Counted from the stretch's first letter, positions 27,482 to 35,967 are shown. The stretch is DNA of 42,272 nt from Elioraea sp. Yellowstone (GCF_006704265.1 NZ_VIKA01000014.1:1-42272); one strand, 5' to 3'. Notes: a model not told the origin generated them from the letters alone. A program made the numbers and translations.

Positions 27482-28153
27482 ATGCCGAAGTACGAGATCG
27501 GGCCGATGCCGGAGCCGCTGCCCGCGGCGCTCGTGGCGAAGCTGGAACAGGTCGAGACCGCCACGGTCGGCCACTGGCGCCACTGGGGCTTCATGGATCG
27601 CGGCATCCAGCCGCTCCTGCGCGAGAAGCGCATCGCCGGCGTGGCGGTCACGCTCGCGATCCCGGGCCCCGACTCGACGCTGCTGCACCATGCGCTCGGC
27701 CTCCTGCGCCCGGGCGACGTGCTGGTGGTCGACCGGCTGGGCGACGACCGCCACGCCTGCTGGGGCGGCGGCGTGACGGTCGCGGCCAAGGCCGCCGGCG
27801 CGAAGGCCGGGATCGTCGACGGCCCCTGCACCGACCTCACCGAGATCCGCGACAGCGACTTCCCGGTCTGGTGCCGCGGCCTGGCGCCCATCACCACGCG
27901 GCTCTACGACCTCGGCGGGCGGCTCAACAAGCCGGTCTCCTGCGGCGGCGTCGCGGTGATGCCGGGGGACGTGATCCTGGCCGACGAGTCGGGCGTGCTG
28001 GTGCTGCCGCGCGAGGAGGCCGAGGACGAGGCGGAGGCGGCGATCGCGCGCCAGGCGCGCGGGCTCGCGAGCCAGGAGAAGGTGAGGGCCGGGGCCAAGC
28101 TGGGCGACCTCTCGGGCGCCACGGCGAAGGTGAAGGCCGCGCTCGGCGGCTGA
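27482..28153 (+). CDS. RraA / HMG-aldolase family protein with altered active site
   Basis: 223 residues. The RraA fold is clear: GVAVTLAIPGPDSTLLHHAL, GDVLVVDRLGDDRHACWGGG, KAAGAKAGIVDGPCTD, DFPVWCRG and PGDVILADESGVLVLPRE. Family members acting as 4-hydroxy-4-methyl-2-oxoglutarate/oxaloacetate lyases share G-x20-R-D; here it is Gly96-x20-Thr117-Asp118, so the substrate-binding arginine is replaced by threonine. AGGGAGAG precedes the ATG. Being the last gene of an importer operon, it probably acts on the imported compound, or on a keto-acid derived from it, in the cytoplasm. It could also have a different chemistry or be a regulator like E. coli RraA. Confidence 0.82.
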   Translation: MPKYEIGPMPEPLPAALVAKLEQVETATVGHWRHWGFMDRGIQPLLREKRIAGVAVTLAIPGPDSTLLHHALGLLRPGDVLVVDRLGDDRHACWGGGVTVAAKAAGAKAGIVDGPCTDLTEIRDSDFPVWCRGLAPITTRLYDLGGRLNKPVSCGGVAVMPGDVILADESGVLVLPREEAEDEAEAAIARQARGLASQEKVRAGAKLGDLSGATAKVKAALGG

Positions 28154-28183
28154 GTGGAGCCTCGCCCGGGCGCGCGGTCGCAG

Positions 28184-28212
28184 CGCCACGGAATCCGGCT
28201 TGCGCCGTGGCG
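28184..28212. promoter_or_regulatory. 8-bp stem dyad upstream of ftsH
   Basis: CGCCACGG (28184-28191) and its complement CCGTGGCG (28205-28212) enclose a 13-nt loop in the 106-bp gap after the importer operon. It could be a weak terminator for the operon or a leader structure of ftsH. No T-run follows. Confidence 0.35.
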
Positions 28213-28259
28213 GCGAATGCGTCACGTGAACCGGACCGTCACGGCATCGGGAGCGGGCC

Positions 28260-30083
28260 TTGGAGAAGAAGACCCAGATCAATCTCTGGTACCTGCTTGC
28301 TGCGGTGTTCGCGGTCCTGGTGATCCAGGACTTCTTCCAGGCAGCCCGCCAGACCGAGACCATCCCCTATTCCGAGTTCAAGCGCCTGGTCGCCGAAGGC
28401 AAGGTGGCGGAGGCGGTGGTCGGTCCGACCACCATCACCGGCCGTTTCAAGGAGCCGCAGCAGGGACGGCCCTTCTTCGTCACCCAGCGCGTCGACGAGT
28501 CCCTGGCGGAGGACCTGGTCCAAGGCGGCGTGACCTTCACCGGCGCGGTGCAGAGCACGTTCCTGACGACGCTGCTGTCCTGGGTCGTTCCCGCGCTGGT
28601 GTTCTTCGGGTTGTGGTTCTTCCTGATCCGCCGCTTCGCCGACAAGGCCGGCTTCGGTGGCATGATGACCATCGGCAAGTCGAAGGCGAAGGTCTATGTC
28701 GAGAAGAACACCGGCGTGACCTTCGCCGATGTCGCCGGCGCCGACGAGGCCAAGGCGGAGCTCGAGGAGATCGTCGCCTTCCTGAAGGACCCTGAAGCAT
28801 CGGGACAGCTCGGCGCGCGGCCGCCCAAGGGCGTGCTGCTGGTCGGCCCCCCCGGCACCGGCAAGACGCTGCTGGCGCGCGCGGTGGCCGGCGAGGCGGG
28901 CGTGCCGTTCTTCTCGATCTCCGGCTCCGAGTTCGTCGAGATGTTCGTGGGCGTCGGTGCCGCGCGGGTGCGCGACCTCTTCGAGCAGGCGCGCAAGGCC
29001 GCCCCTTGCATCATCTTCATCGACGAGCTCGACGCGCTCGGCCGGGCCCGCACGGCAGGCCCCGTCAGCGGCGGCTACGACGAGAAGGAGCAGACGCTGA
29101 ACCAGCTCCTGGTCGAGCTCGACGGCTTCGATCCCTCGGTCGGGATCATCGTGCTCGCCGCCACCAACCGGCCGGAGATCCTCGATCCGGCGCTGACCCG
29201 CGCCGGGCGCTTCGACCGCCAGGTCGCGATCGACCGGCCGGACCGCAAGGGCAGGCGCGACATCCTCGCCGTGCATGTGCGCAAGGTGAAGCTCGCACCG
29301 GATGTCGATCTCGACCAGATCGCCGCCCTGACCCCCGGCTTCACCGGCGCCGACATCGCCAATCTTGTCAACGAGGCCGCACTCGCCGCGACGCGGGCGA
29401 AGCGCGGCGCGATCACCATGGACGACTTCACCGTGGCGGTGGAGCGCATCGTCGCCGGGATCGAGCGGCGGTCGCGGCTGATGAACGAGGAGGAGCGCCG
29501 GCGCGTCGCCTATCACGAACTCGGCCATGCGCTGGTCGCGCTGTCGATCCCCGGCGCGGATCCGGTGCACAAGGTCTCGATCATCCCGCGCGGCGTCGGC
29601 GCGCTCGGCTACACGCTGCAGCGGCCGACCGAGGACCGCTTCCTGCTGACCGAGCGCGAGCTGAAGACGCGCATGGCCGTGCTGCTGGGCGGCCGTGCGG
29701 CCGAGGACCTCGTGTTCGGCGAGGTCTCCACCGGCGCGCAGGACGACCTGATGCGCGCGACCGAGATCGCGCGCGGCATGGTGACGCGCTACGGCATGGT
29801 CGACCGCCTGGGCGAGGTCGCCTACGAGACCGAGACCAGCCGCTTCCTCGGCTTGCCGATCGAGGGGGGCGGGCGGCGCTTCTCGGAGGCGACCGCGCGC
29901 GAGATCGACCTGGCGGTGAAGGATCTGGTCGCCGAGGCGCATGCGCGCGCGAGGGCCATCCTGGCCGAGCGGCGGACCGAGCTCGACCGGCTGGCGGAGC
30001 GGCTGCTCGAGCGCGAGACGCTCGGGCCGGAGGATCTGCCGCCGCCGACCGCTTCCCGCGGCGCCGCAGGCACGTCATCCTGA
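28260..30083 (+). CDS. ftsH: ATP-dependent zinc metalloprotease FtsH (second-type paralogue)
   Basis: A membrane-bound AAA+ protease that extracts and degrades membrane and short-lived proteins. 607 residues: TM1 (about 9-25), periplasmic domain, TM2 (about 104-123), Walker A GPPGTGKT (196-203), Walker B IIFIDE (251-256), second region of homology (303-321) and zinc site HELGH (419-423). Pore motif MFVG is present. The start [13 protein letters not shown] and HELGH rather than HEAGH match the accessory FtsH clade rather than the canonical FtsH next to tilS. The start is TTG at 28260 with GGGAG 8 bases upstream; an in-frame stop at 28227-28229 rules out longer forms and no ATG lies near. Confidence 0.95.
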   Translation: MEKKTQINLWYLLAAVFAVLVIQDFFQAARQTETIPYSEFKRLVAEGKVAEAVVGPTTITGRFKEPQQGRPFFVTQRVDESLAEDLVQGGVTFTGAVQSTFLTTLLSWVVPALVFFGLWFFLIRRFADKAGFGGMMTIGKSKAKVYVEKNTGVTFADVAGADEAKAELEEIVAFLKDPEASGQLGARPPKGVLLVGPPGTGKTLLARAVAGEAGVPFFSISGSEFVEMFVGVGAARVRDLFEQARKAAPCIIFIDELDALGRARTAGPVSGGYDEKEQTLNQLLVELDGFDPSVGIIVLAATNRPEILDPALTRAGRFDRQVAIDRPDRKGRRDILAVHVRKVKLAPDVDLDQIAALTPGFTGADIANLVNEAALAATRAKRGAITMDDFTVAVERIVAGIERRSRLMNEEERRRVAYHELGHALVALSIPGADPVHKVSIIPRGVGALGYTLQRPTEDRFLLTERELKTRMAVLLGGRAAEDLVFGEVSTGAQDDLMRATEIARGMVTRYGMVDRLGEVAYETETSRFLGLPIEGGGRRFSEATAREIDLAVKDLVAEAHARARAILAERRTELDRLAERLLERETLGPEDLPPPTASRGAAGTSS

Positions 30084-30112
30084 GGATGCACAGCGCGCCG
30101 GCGGAGCCGAGC

Positions 30113-31021
30113 ATGACCGAGACCATCGTCGCCTACGGGCTCTCGACCGAGGGCCCCTGCGAGCCGGCCGCCCTCGAACGCGAACTCGCGCTGTTCGCCG
30201 AGTCCGGCTGCACCGCGGCCGAGATCTCCCTGCAGAACAGCCTCGCCGTGCATGCCGGGCGGGTGAACGGGCCGGAGGTGGAGCGGCTGGCGGCGGTGCT
30301 GCGGCGCTTCCCGCTGCGCTACACGGCGCACGGCCCCCTCGGCATGAACCTGATGGATGCGGCGCATCACGATCTGCACGTCGCCGTGTGCCGGGCGATG
30401 ATCGAGGCGACGGCGGCGCTCGGCGCGACCGTGCTGGTGGTGCATGGCGGCGTCTGGGAGCACGGCCTCGCGCCGGCGGAGGTCGAGCGGCGCAAGCGGA
30501 TGGAGGTCGAGGCGCTGCGCGCGCTCGGCGATGTGGCCGCGCGGCACGGCGTGATGCTCGCCTTCGAGAACCTGCCGCCCCTGCCGCACATCCCGGAGAC
30601 GCACGATGCCTGGGGCATCGCCGCGCAGGTCGAGGCGGTCGGGCATCCGAATGTCGGCGCCACACTCGACATCGGCCATGCGGCGATGATGGCGACGGCG
30701 AAGCAGCAGGATCTCGCCGCCAGCATCGCGGCGATGGCGCCGCATGTGGTGCATCTGCACCTGCAGGACCAGTGCGGGCGCCTCGACACGATCCGCCTGC
30801 CGGGAACCGGCGAGAAGCTCGCCTACGGGACCGGCGACCTGCATGCCCCGCCCGGCTGGGGCGACATCCCCCTGGAGCGGCTCCTCGCCGGCTTCGCGCC
30901 GCGGGCCGGGACCGTGATGATCTACGAGCTCTCGGAGAGGTTCTTCCGCTTCGTGCCCGAGACCGCGGCGGCGCTGCGGCGCCTCGCGGCGAGAGTGGGA
31001 ACGGCGCGTCAGGCGGCCTGA
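30113..31021 (+). CDS. Sugar phosphate isomerase/epimerase family TIM barrel
   Basis: 302 residues of the xylose-isomerase-like TIM-barrel family (AP_endonuc_2). Barrel strands with metal-ligand candidates are visible: AEISLQN, YTAHGPLGMN, VLVVHGGVWEHG, LAFENLPP (Glu), GATLDIGHA (Asp, His), VVHLHLQD (His) and TVMIYELSE (Glu). These agree with a divalent-metal enzyme acting on a sugar or related polyol. The ATG at 30113 has GGAG; ATG at 30086 would add nine residues. It lies 29 bp after ftsH. Its 3' end overlaps the convergent sufE by 13 bp. Substrate unknown. Confidence 0.87.
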   Translation: MTETIVAYGLSTEGPCEPAALERELALFAESGCTAAEISLQNSLAVHAGRVNGPEVERLAAVLRRFPLRYTAHGPLGMNLMDAAHHDLHVAVCRAMIEATAALGATVLVVHGGVWEHGLAPAEVERRKRMEVEALRALGDVAARHGVMLAFENLPPLPHIPETHDAWGIAAQVEAVGHPNVGATLDIGHAAMMATAKQQDLAASIAAMAPHVVHLHLQDQCGRLDTIRLPGTGEKLAYGTGDLHAPPGWGDIPLERLLAGFAPRAGTVMIYELSERFFRFVPETAAALRRLAARVGTARQAA

Positions 31022-31509
31022 TGCCCCGCGGCCGCGGTCGAGGGGCCGGCCGCCGACGCGTGAGGCGCTGCGGCGGCTGCGGCGAGCGCGCAGATGCGGC
31101 GGATCAGCGCGGCAACGCCGTTGCCGCGATTGGCCGAGAGGTTGCCGATCAGGTCCATCTCCTTGAGGAAGCCGCCGGCATCGGCTGCGAGGATTTCCTC
31201 CGGGGTGCGGCCCGAGTAGATGCGCAGCAGCATCGCGACCAGGCCCTGGACGATCGCGGCGTCCGAGGCGCCGGCGAGCCAGAGCCGCCCGTCGGCCATA
31301 CGGGAATCGAGCCAGACCTGGCTCTGGCAGCCTTCGACCCTGCGCGACGGCTCCCGCCACGCGGCCGGAAAGGCCGGCAGGGCGCGGCCCCAGTCGATCA
31401 CCTGCTCGTAGCGGTCCAGCCAGTCCTCGAAGAAGGCGAGCTCCTCCTTCAGCGCGGCGATGGCCTCGGCCGCACTGGCTTCGGCGGGCGTGACGTAGGG
31501 AGCGTCCAT
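31009..31509 (-). CDS. sufE: SufE family sulfur acceptor
   Basis: 166 residues. Accepts persulfide sulfur from a SufS-type cysteine desulfurase for Fe-S assembly. The active-site Cys61 sits in RRVEGCQSQVWL, and LIGNLSANRGNGVAALIRRI and SGRTPEEIL complete the family pattern. The C-terminal 25 residues are Ala-rich. No Shine-Dalgarno sequence is present; promoter-like elements place the transcription start on the ATG. It stands alone, overlapping the convergent TIM-barrel gene, away from a suf operon. Its nearness to the Fe-S- and sulfur-dependent formate dehydrogenase genes may or may not be meaningful. Confidence 0.93.
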   Translation of the reverse strand: MDAPYVTPAEASAAEAIAALKEELAFFEDWLDRYEQVIDWGRALPAFPAAWREPSRRVEGCQSQVWLDSRMADGRLWLAGASDAAIVQGLVAMLLRIYSGRTPEEILAADAGGFLKEMDLIGNLSANRGNGVAALIRRICALAAAAAAPHASAAGPSTAAAGHQAA

Positions 31510-31515
31510 GCGGCG

Positions 31516-31543
31516 AAGATGGCGGTTCTCGGCACGCGCTCAA
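31516..31543 (-). promoter_or_regulatory. Candidate promoter of sufE (leaderless type)
   Basis: Read on the minus strand: TTGAGC (31543-31538), 16-bp spacer, CATCTT (31521-31516), then 6 nt to the ATG. Transcription would begin at the start codon, and no ribosome binding site is present. Confidence 0.35.
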
Positions 31544-31628
31544 GTGCTTTCCCGTCCCGCGTGCCCGCGTCGGCGGACCGGCCCCCCGCAGGGCACGCGG
31601 CGCCGCATGCCGACCGTCCACCCCATGC

Positions 31629-32411
31629 TCAGTACGCCATCCAGCCGCCGTCCACCATCAGCACCTCGCCGGTGATGTAGGTCGCCTCGTCGGAGGCGAG
31701 GAACAGCGCGGCATTGGCGACGTCCTCGCTGCGGCCGAGCCGCGGCCAGGGCGTGCGTGCGCGCGAGTAGTCGAGCCAGCGCGGCTCCACCGCGCGGCCG
31801 GTCTTGCCCGTCAGGATCTTGCCCGGCGCCACCGCGTTGCAGACGATCCCCTCCTTGGCATAGTCGACCGCGATCTGGCGCGTGATGTAGTTCGTGCCCG
31901 CCTTGGCCACGCCGTAGGCGACGTCCTCGGGCGCGGCGACCATGCCGTGCTGGCTGCCGATGTTGACGATGCGTCCGCGCACGCCGTCCTCGTTCGCCGC
32001 CTGGGTCAGCATCTGGCGCACGGCGGCGCGGCTCATCAGGAACACGCCGGTCAGACCGACCGCGAGGGTTTCGTTCCACTGATCGAGCGTCGTGTCGGTC
32101 AGCCGGCCGCCGCGCGTGCCGCCGATCGCATTGTTGACCAGGATGTCGAGGCGGCCGAAGCGCTCCACGGCCAAGGCCACCGCCGCCTCGGCATCCGCTT
32201 CCGCTGCGACGTCGGTGCGGTGGAACAGCACCGCACGCCCCTCGCGCTCGAGCACCGAGCGGGTCGGCTCACCACCCTCCCGGACCGTCTCAGTGATGTC
32301 CGCGATCACCACGATCGCGCCCTCGCGCGCGAAGCGCAGCGCGATCGCCCGGCCGATGCCCGAAGCGCCGCCCGTCACCAGCGCGACCTTCCCGAGCAGC
32401 CGATCCGCCAT
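31629..32411 (-). CDS. Short-chain dehydrogenase/reductase (classical SDR)
   Basis: 260 residues, the normal length of classical SDRs. Cofactor motif TGGASGIG (13-20), Asp38 after the second strand (favouring NAD(H)), LVNNA (91-95) and the catalytic Ser153, Tyr166 and Lys170 (YGVAK) are present; the C-terminus DEATYITGEVLMVDGGW is family-typical. GGGGGAG lies before the ATG. The usual NAG at the end of the fourth strand is NNAIGGTRGG, with an extended Gly-rich loop. It is divergent from fdhD with a 52-bp gap. Substrate unknown; a link to formate metabolism is not implied. Confidence 0.93.
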   Translation of the reverse strand: MADRLLGKVALVTGGASGIGRAIALRFAREGAIVVIADITETVREGGEPTRSVLEREGRAVLFHRTDVAAEADAEAAVALAVERFGRLDILVNNAIGGTRGGRLTDTTLDQWNETLAVGLTGVFLMSRAAVRQMLTQAANEDGVRGRIVNIGSQHGMVAAPEDVAYGVAKAGTNYITRQIAVDYAKEGIVCNAVAPGKILTGKTGRAVEPRWLDYSRARTPWPRLGRSEDVANAALFLASDEATYITGEVLMVDGGWMAY

Positions 32412-32428
32412 GACGTCTCCCCCGATGC

Positions 32429-32457
32429 TTGAACCGTATGCGCCAGAGTCGCATGTT
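32429..32457 (+). promoter_or_regulatory. Candidate promoter of fdhD (leaderless type)
   Basis: TTGAAC (32429-32434), 17-bp spacer, CATGTT (32452-32457), ending 7 nt before the A of the ATG. No Shine-Dalgarno sequence. The layout CTTGAA-N18-CATG recurs exactly upstream of the 41-residue gene at 34045. Confidence 0.4.
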
Positions 32458-32463
32458 CGCGGC

Positions 32464-33348
32464 ATGGACACCACCGCGGAGGCGCCGCCGATCGTCCCGG
32501 ATCCCGCCGATCCGCGCCTGACCCGGCGCGTGCGCGGGATCGACCACACGGGCGCGCCGGTGGAGACCAGCGTCACCGTGGAGCGGCCGCTGACGCTGTT
32601 CCTGAACGGGCAGGAGATCGTCACGATGATGACGATCGGCGACTACCCGGAGTATCTCGCGCTCGGCTACCTCCTGAACCAGAACATGCTGCGCCCGGAC
32701 GACGAGGTGACGGGCGTCGAGTACGACGCCGAGCTCGAGGTGGTGGTGGTGCGCACCGCGCGCACGACCGACTACCAGGAGAAGCTCAGGAAGAAGACGC
32801 TCACCTCGGGCTGCGCCCAGGGCACCGCGTTCGGCGACCTGATGGAGCGCTTCGAACGCGTGCGGCTGCCCGAGGCGGAGCTGCGCACCTCCTGGCTCTA
32901 CCGCCTCACCCACGCGATCAACACCATGCCCAGCCTCTATCTCGAGGCCGGCGCCATCCACGGCTGCGTGCTCTGCCGCGAGGACCGGCCGCTCGTCTAC
33001 ATGGAGGATGTCGGCCGGCACAACGCGGTGGACAAGATCGCCGGCTACATGTTTCGATACAAGATCGATCCGGCGGACAAGATCTTCTACACCACCGGCA
33101 GGCTCACCTCCGAGATGGTGATCAAGACCGTGCAGATGGGCATTCCGATCCTGGTGAGCCGGTCGGGCTTCACCGCCTGGGGGGTGGAGCTCGCGCGCCA
33201 GGCCGGGCTGACACTGATCGGACGCGCGCGCGGCAAGCGCTTCCTCGCCCTCTCGGGCGAGCACCGCATCGTCTTCGACCTCGACCCCGCCCATGTCGAG
33301 GAGGAGAGTGCGAAGCACCGGCGCAAGGGATCGCGTGACGACGCGTGA
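32464..33348 (+). CDS. fdhD: Formate dehydrogenase sulfurtransferase FdhD
   Basis: 294 residues. Transfers sulfur from a cysteine desulfurase to the molybdenum cofactor of formate dehydrogenase, making the sulfido ligand needed for activity. The conserved regions [36 protein letters not shown] (Cys168, Cys171), [12 protein letters not shown] and [12 protein letters not shown] are present. The functional loop reads TSGCAQG with a single cysteine (Cys117), where E. coli has a CxxC pair. An upstream in-frame ATG at 32425 is possible but also lacks a ribosome binding site. mobA overlaps its 3' end, so the two are cotranscribed. Confidence 0.95.
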   Translation: MDTTAEAPPIVPDPADPRLTRRVRGIDHTGAPVETSVTVERPLTLFLNGQEIVTMMTIGDYPEYLALGYLLNQNMLRPDDEVTGVEYDAELEVVVVRTARTTDYQEKLRKKTLTSGCAQGTAFGDLMERFERVRLPEAELRTSWLYRLTHAINTMPSLYLEAGAIHGCVLCREDRPLVYMEDVGRHNAVDKIAGYMFRYKIDPADKIFYTTGRLTSEMVIKTVQMGIPILVSRSGFTAWGVELARQAGLTLIGRARGKRFLALSGEHRIVFDLDPAHVEEESAKHRRKGSRDDA

Positions 33349-33970
33349 GCACCCGCCCACGCTCGGCGTCCTGCTCGCCGGCGGGCTCGCGCGGCGCATG
33401 GGCGGCGGCGACAAGGGGCTGAAGCGGATCGGCGGCGAGACGATCATCGCCCGCGTGATCGCCCGGCTCGGCCCGCAATGCGCCGGGCTCATCGTCAACG
33501 CGAACGGCGATCCCGCCCGACTTGCCTTTCTCGGCCTGCCGGTGGTGCCGGACGACGTGCCGGGCTTCGCGGGCCCGCTCGCGGGCGTGCTCGCCGCGCT
33601 CGACTGGGCCGCGCGCGAACTATCCGCCATCGAATGGGTGGCGAGCGCGCCGACCGACTGTCCGTTCCTGCCGCGCGACCTCGTGGCCCGGCTGCACGCC
33701 GCGCGCAGGGCCGCGAACGTCCCCCTCGCCTGCGCGCGCTCGGGCGGCCGGACCCACCCGCCCGTCGGGCTCTGGCCGGTGGCCTTGCGGGCCGATCTGC
33801 GCCGCGCGCTGACAGTGGAGAACGAGCGCAAGATCGACCGCTGGACCGCGCGCCACGGCATCGCCTGCGCCGACTGGGAAGCCACACCCGTCGATCCCTT
33901 CTTCAACGCCAACACACCCGAGGACCTCGCCGAGGCGGAGGCGCTGCTCGCCGCCCATGCCGACCCGTAG
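33335..33970 (+). CDS. mobA: Molybdenum cofactor guanylyltransferase
   Basis: 211 residues. Adds GMP to molybdopterin to give the guanine dinucleotide cofactor (MGD) used by the formate dehydrogenase. The nucleotidyltransferase start [19 protein letters not shown], the NANGDPAR segment, [10 protein letters not shown] (metal-binding Asp), [11 protein letters not shown] and the ending [18 protein letters not shown] are diagnostic. GTG at 33335 with AAGGGA upstream is preferred over ATG 33293. The start overlaps fdhD by 14 bp. Confidence 0.95.
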   Translation: MTTREHPPTLGVLLAGGLARRMGGGDKGLKRIGGETIIARVIARLGPQCAGLIVNANGDPARLAFLGLPVVPDDVPGFAGPLAGVLAALDWAARELSAIEWVASAPTDCPFLPRDLVARLHAARRAANVPLACARSGGRTHPPVGLWPVALRADLRRALTVENERKIDRWTARHGIACADWEATPVDPFFNANTPEDLAEAEALLAAHADP

Positions 33971-33983
33971 CCTGCACAGAGGC

Positions 33984-34012
33984 TTGAAATTCCTCGCGGA
34001 ACGTCCCATGAC
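33984..34012 (+). promoter_or_regulatory. Candidate promoter of the 41-residue membrane protein
   Basis: TTGAAA (33984-33989), 17-bp spacer, CATGAC (34007-34012). It shares CTTGAA-N18-CATG with the fdhD promoter. Transcription would start about 25 nt before the ATG, leaving room for the AAGGGAG at 34025-34031. Confidence 0.35.
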
Positions 34013-34044
34013 ATGCGGCAGGGCAAGGGAGCGATGGGCCAGCC

Positions 34045-34170
34045 ATGAAAGCCTTCATCGTCGCCGTGATCGTCGCCGTGGCACTCGCGGTGGGCGGGTG
34101 GTACGTGCTGGACAATCAGTTCCAGCAGAACGCGCAGAACGCGTTCTCCACCTCGAGCGTGCGCCTCTGA
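34045..34170 (+). CDS. Small single-pass membrane protein (41 residues)
   Basis: A 41-residue open reading frame from ATG 34045 to TGA 34168-34170. Residues 3-22 form one hydrophobic helix (MKAFIVAVIVAVALAVGGWY), followed by a short polar tail rich in Gln/Asn that ends FSTSSVRL. The composition is unlike chance translation of this Arg/Ala/Pro-rich DNA. AAGGGAG lies about 14 bases upstream and a promoter-like pair precedes it. Small proteins of this shape with an ending like STSxVRL occur in other Alphaproteobacteria as far as I recall, but no function is known to me. It is next to mobA (74 bp) and ends 6 bp before the convergent moeA, inside the formate dehydrogenase island, so a helper role at the membrane enzyme is a possibility only. 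Confidence 0.75.
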   Translation: MKAFIVAVIVAVALAVGGWYVLDNQFQQNAQNAFSTSSVRL

Positions 34171-34176
34171 CGCCGG

Positions 34177-35433
34177 CTACAGCAGCTCGCTGAACGGCAG
34201 GAACGCGACCGTCTCGCCGGGCGCGAGGGTGGTCGTCGTCTCGCCGAGCTCCACCAGACCGTCGGTCTCCACGAGCGAGGAGAGCAGGCCGGCGCCTTCG
34301 CGCGGGAAGTTGCGCGCCTCGGGGACGCCGTCCGCGCCGGTGGCGAGACTTGCGCGCACATACTCCCGCCGCCCGGCCTTCTTGCGGTAGCGGAACCCCG
34401 CGCGCACCGGGAAGCGGAGCGGCGGCGGCGCTGCCCCGCCCGCGAGCAGCAGCGCGAGCGGGCGGACGATGTGCACGAAGGTGACCACCACCGCCACCGG
34501 GTTGCCCGGCAGCCCGGCGAAGGCGGTTCCGCCGACCTGGCCGAGGGCGACCGGCCGGCCGGGCTTGATCGCGAGACGCCAGAAGAACAGCGACCCGGCC
34601 GCCTCCACCGCGGCCTTGACGTGGTCCTCCTCGCCGGTGGAGACGCCGCCCGAGGTCAGCAGGAGGTCATGCGCCGGCGCGGCCGCAGCGAGCGCCTCGG
34701 CGACCGCGGCGCGCGAGTCCGGCAGGATGCCGAGATCGGTCACGGCGCAGCCGAGCCGTGTCAGCGCGGCGTGCAGGGTGAAGCGGTTGCTGTCGTACAC
34801 CTTCAGCGGCGGCAGGGGCGCGCCCGGCGGTGCAAGCTCGTCGCCGGTGGAGAACAGCGCCACGCGCAGCCGCGTGCGCACCGCGAGCGTGTCGCGCCCA
34901 AGGGCGGCCGCCATGCCGACATCCTGGGGACGCAAGAGCCGCCCCGCCGGCAGCGCGGTCGCGCCCGCGCGCACGTCCTCGCCGGCCGAGCGCGCATTCG
35001 CCCCGCGCTTGAGTCCGGCCGGCAACCGCACGCGGCCATCGGGCAGCAGCACGGCGTCCTCCTGCATCATCACCGTGTCCGCGCCCTCGGGCATGGGTGC
35101 GCCGGTGAAGATGCGGATCGCCTCGCCCGGCCGGATCGGCCGGGCGAGCGCCCCCCCGGCCGGCACACGCCCGCCCACCCGCAGGATGGTCTCGGCGTCG
35201 GGCGCGAGGTCGGCGTGGCGCAGCGCGTAGCCGTCCACCGCGCTGTTGGCGAAGGGCGGCAGGTCGACCGGCGCCACCAGGTCCTCGGCGAGGATGCGCC
35301 CGACCGCCGCATGCAGCGGCACCTGCTCGATGCCGGTGACCGGCCCGAGACGCACGCGCAGTTCCGCGACCGCCACATCCACCGGCAGGAGCGCGGCCCC
35401 AAAGGCGAAGCAGTCGTCCGAGAGCTGGGCCAC
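34177..35433 (-). CDS. moeA: Molybdopterin molybdenumtransferase
   Basis: 418 residues. Inserts molybdate into adenylated molybdopterin in the cytoplasm. Typical segments in order: DLPPFANSAVDGYAL, RIFTGAPMPEGADTVMMQED, FSTGDEL, VYDSN, LLLTSGGVSTGEEDHVKAAVE, AIKPGRPVALG and GLPGNPVAVVVTF, then the C-terminal beta domain (FRYRKKAGRREYVRASL). The start is GTG at 35433, five bases after the mobB stop; there is no ATG near. It is cotranscribed with mobB and convergent with the 41-residue gene. Confidence 0.95.
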   Translation of the reverse strand: MAQLSDDCFAFGAALLPVDVAVAELRVRLGPVTGIEQVPLHAAVGRILAEDLVAPVDLPPFANSAVDGYALRHADLAPDAETILRVGGRVPAGGALARPIRPGEAIRIFTGAPMPEGADTVMMQEDAVLLPDGRVRLPAGLKRGANARSAGEDVRAGATALPAGRLLRPQDVGMAAALGRDTLAVRTRLRVALFSTGDELAPPGAPLPPLKVYDSNRFTLHAALTRLGCAVTDLGILPDSRAAVAEALAAAAPAHDLLLTSGGVSTGEEDHVKAAVEAAGSLFFWRLAIKPGRPVALGQVGGTAFAGLPGNPVAVVVTFVHIVRPLALLLAGGAAPPPLRFPVRAGFRYRKKAGRREYVRASLATGADGVPEARNFPREGAGLLSSLVETDGLVELGETTTTLAPGETVAFLPFSELL

Positions 35434-35438
35434 GCGCG

Positions 35439-35957
35439 TCAGCCCGCCGCGCGCGCGGGCAGCCCGATGCCGACCGCGCGCAGCACGAAGCCGGCGATCG
35501 CCTCGACGTCGTCGAGGCCGAAGCGCGGCAGCGGGCAGCCGGGCATCTCGCCGTCCGAGGCGACCGCGAGGATCTGCGGATCCTCGGGGTAGAGCGGCGC
35601 CTTGCCGGTGACCGCGCGCCAGACCTCGAGCTTCGGGTGCGGGTTGCGCTTGAAGCCCTCGACCAGGACGAGATCGACCGGGCTCATCCGCGCCAGCAGC
35701 TCCGGCAGGCTGGGCTCGGGTACGCCGCGCAGCTCGTGCATCAGCGCCCAGCGATTGGCCGAGCCGATCAGCACCTCGGTGGCGCCCGCGCGACGGTGCT
35801 CGTAGCTGTCCTTGCCCGGCCGATCGACGTCGAAGCCGTGATGCGCATGCTTCACGGTGGAGACGGTGAGGCCGCGCGCGACCAGCGCCGGGATCAGGCG
35901 CACGAGCAGCGTGGTCTTGCCCGAGCCCGACCAGCCGGTGATGCCGAACACCTTCAC
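35439..35957 (-). CDS. mobB: Molybdopterin-guanine dinucleotide biosynthesis GTPase MobB
   Basis: 172 residues. A small GTP-binding protein that assists MobA. P-loop GWSGSGKTT near the N-terminus, TVKHAHHGFDVDRPGKDS (the conserved switch-like region), and LVLVEGFKRNPHPKLEVWR are diagnostic. The preferred start is the GTG at 35957 giving MKVFGITGWSG; a TTG at 35969 would add four residues (Cys-Cys-Ala in them). It begins just past the terminator of the formate dehydrogenase operon, so it needs read-through or its own promoter. Confidence 0.94.
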   Translation of the reverse strand: MKVFGITGWSGSGKTTLLVRLIPALVARGLTVSTVKHAHHGFDVDRPGKDSYEHRRAGATEVLIGSANRWALMHELRGVPEPSLPELLARMSPVDLVLVEGFKRNPHPKLEVWRAVTGKAPLYPEDPQILAVASDGEMPGCPLPRFGLDDVEAIAGFVLRAVGIGLPARAAG

Positions 35958-35967
35958 GGCGCAACAC

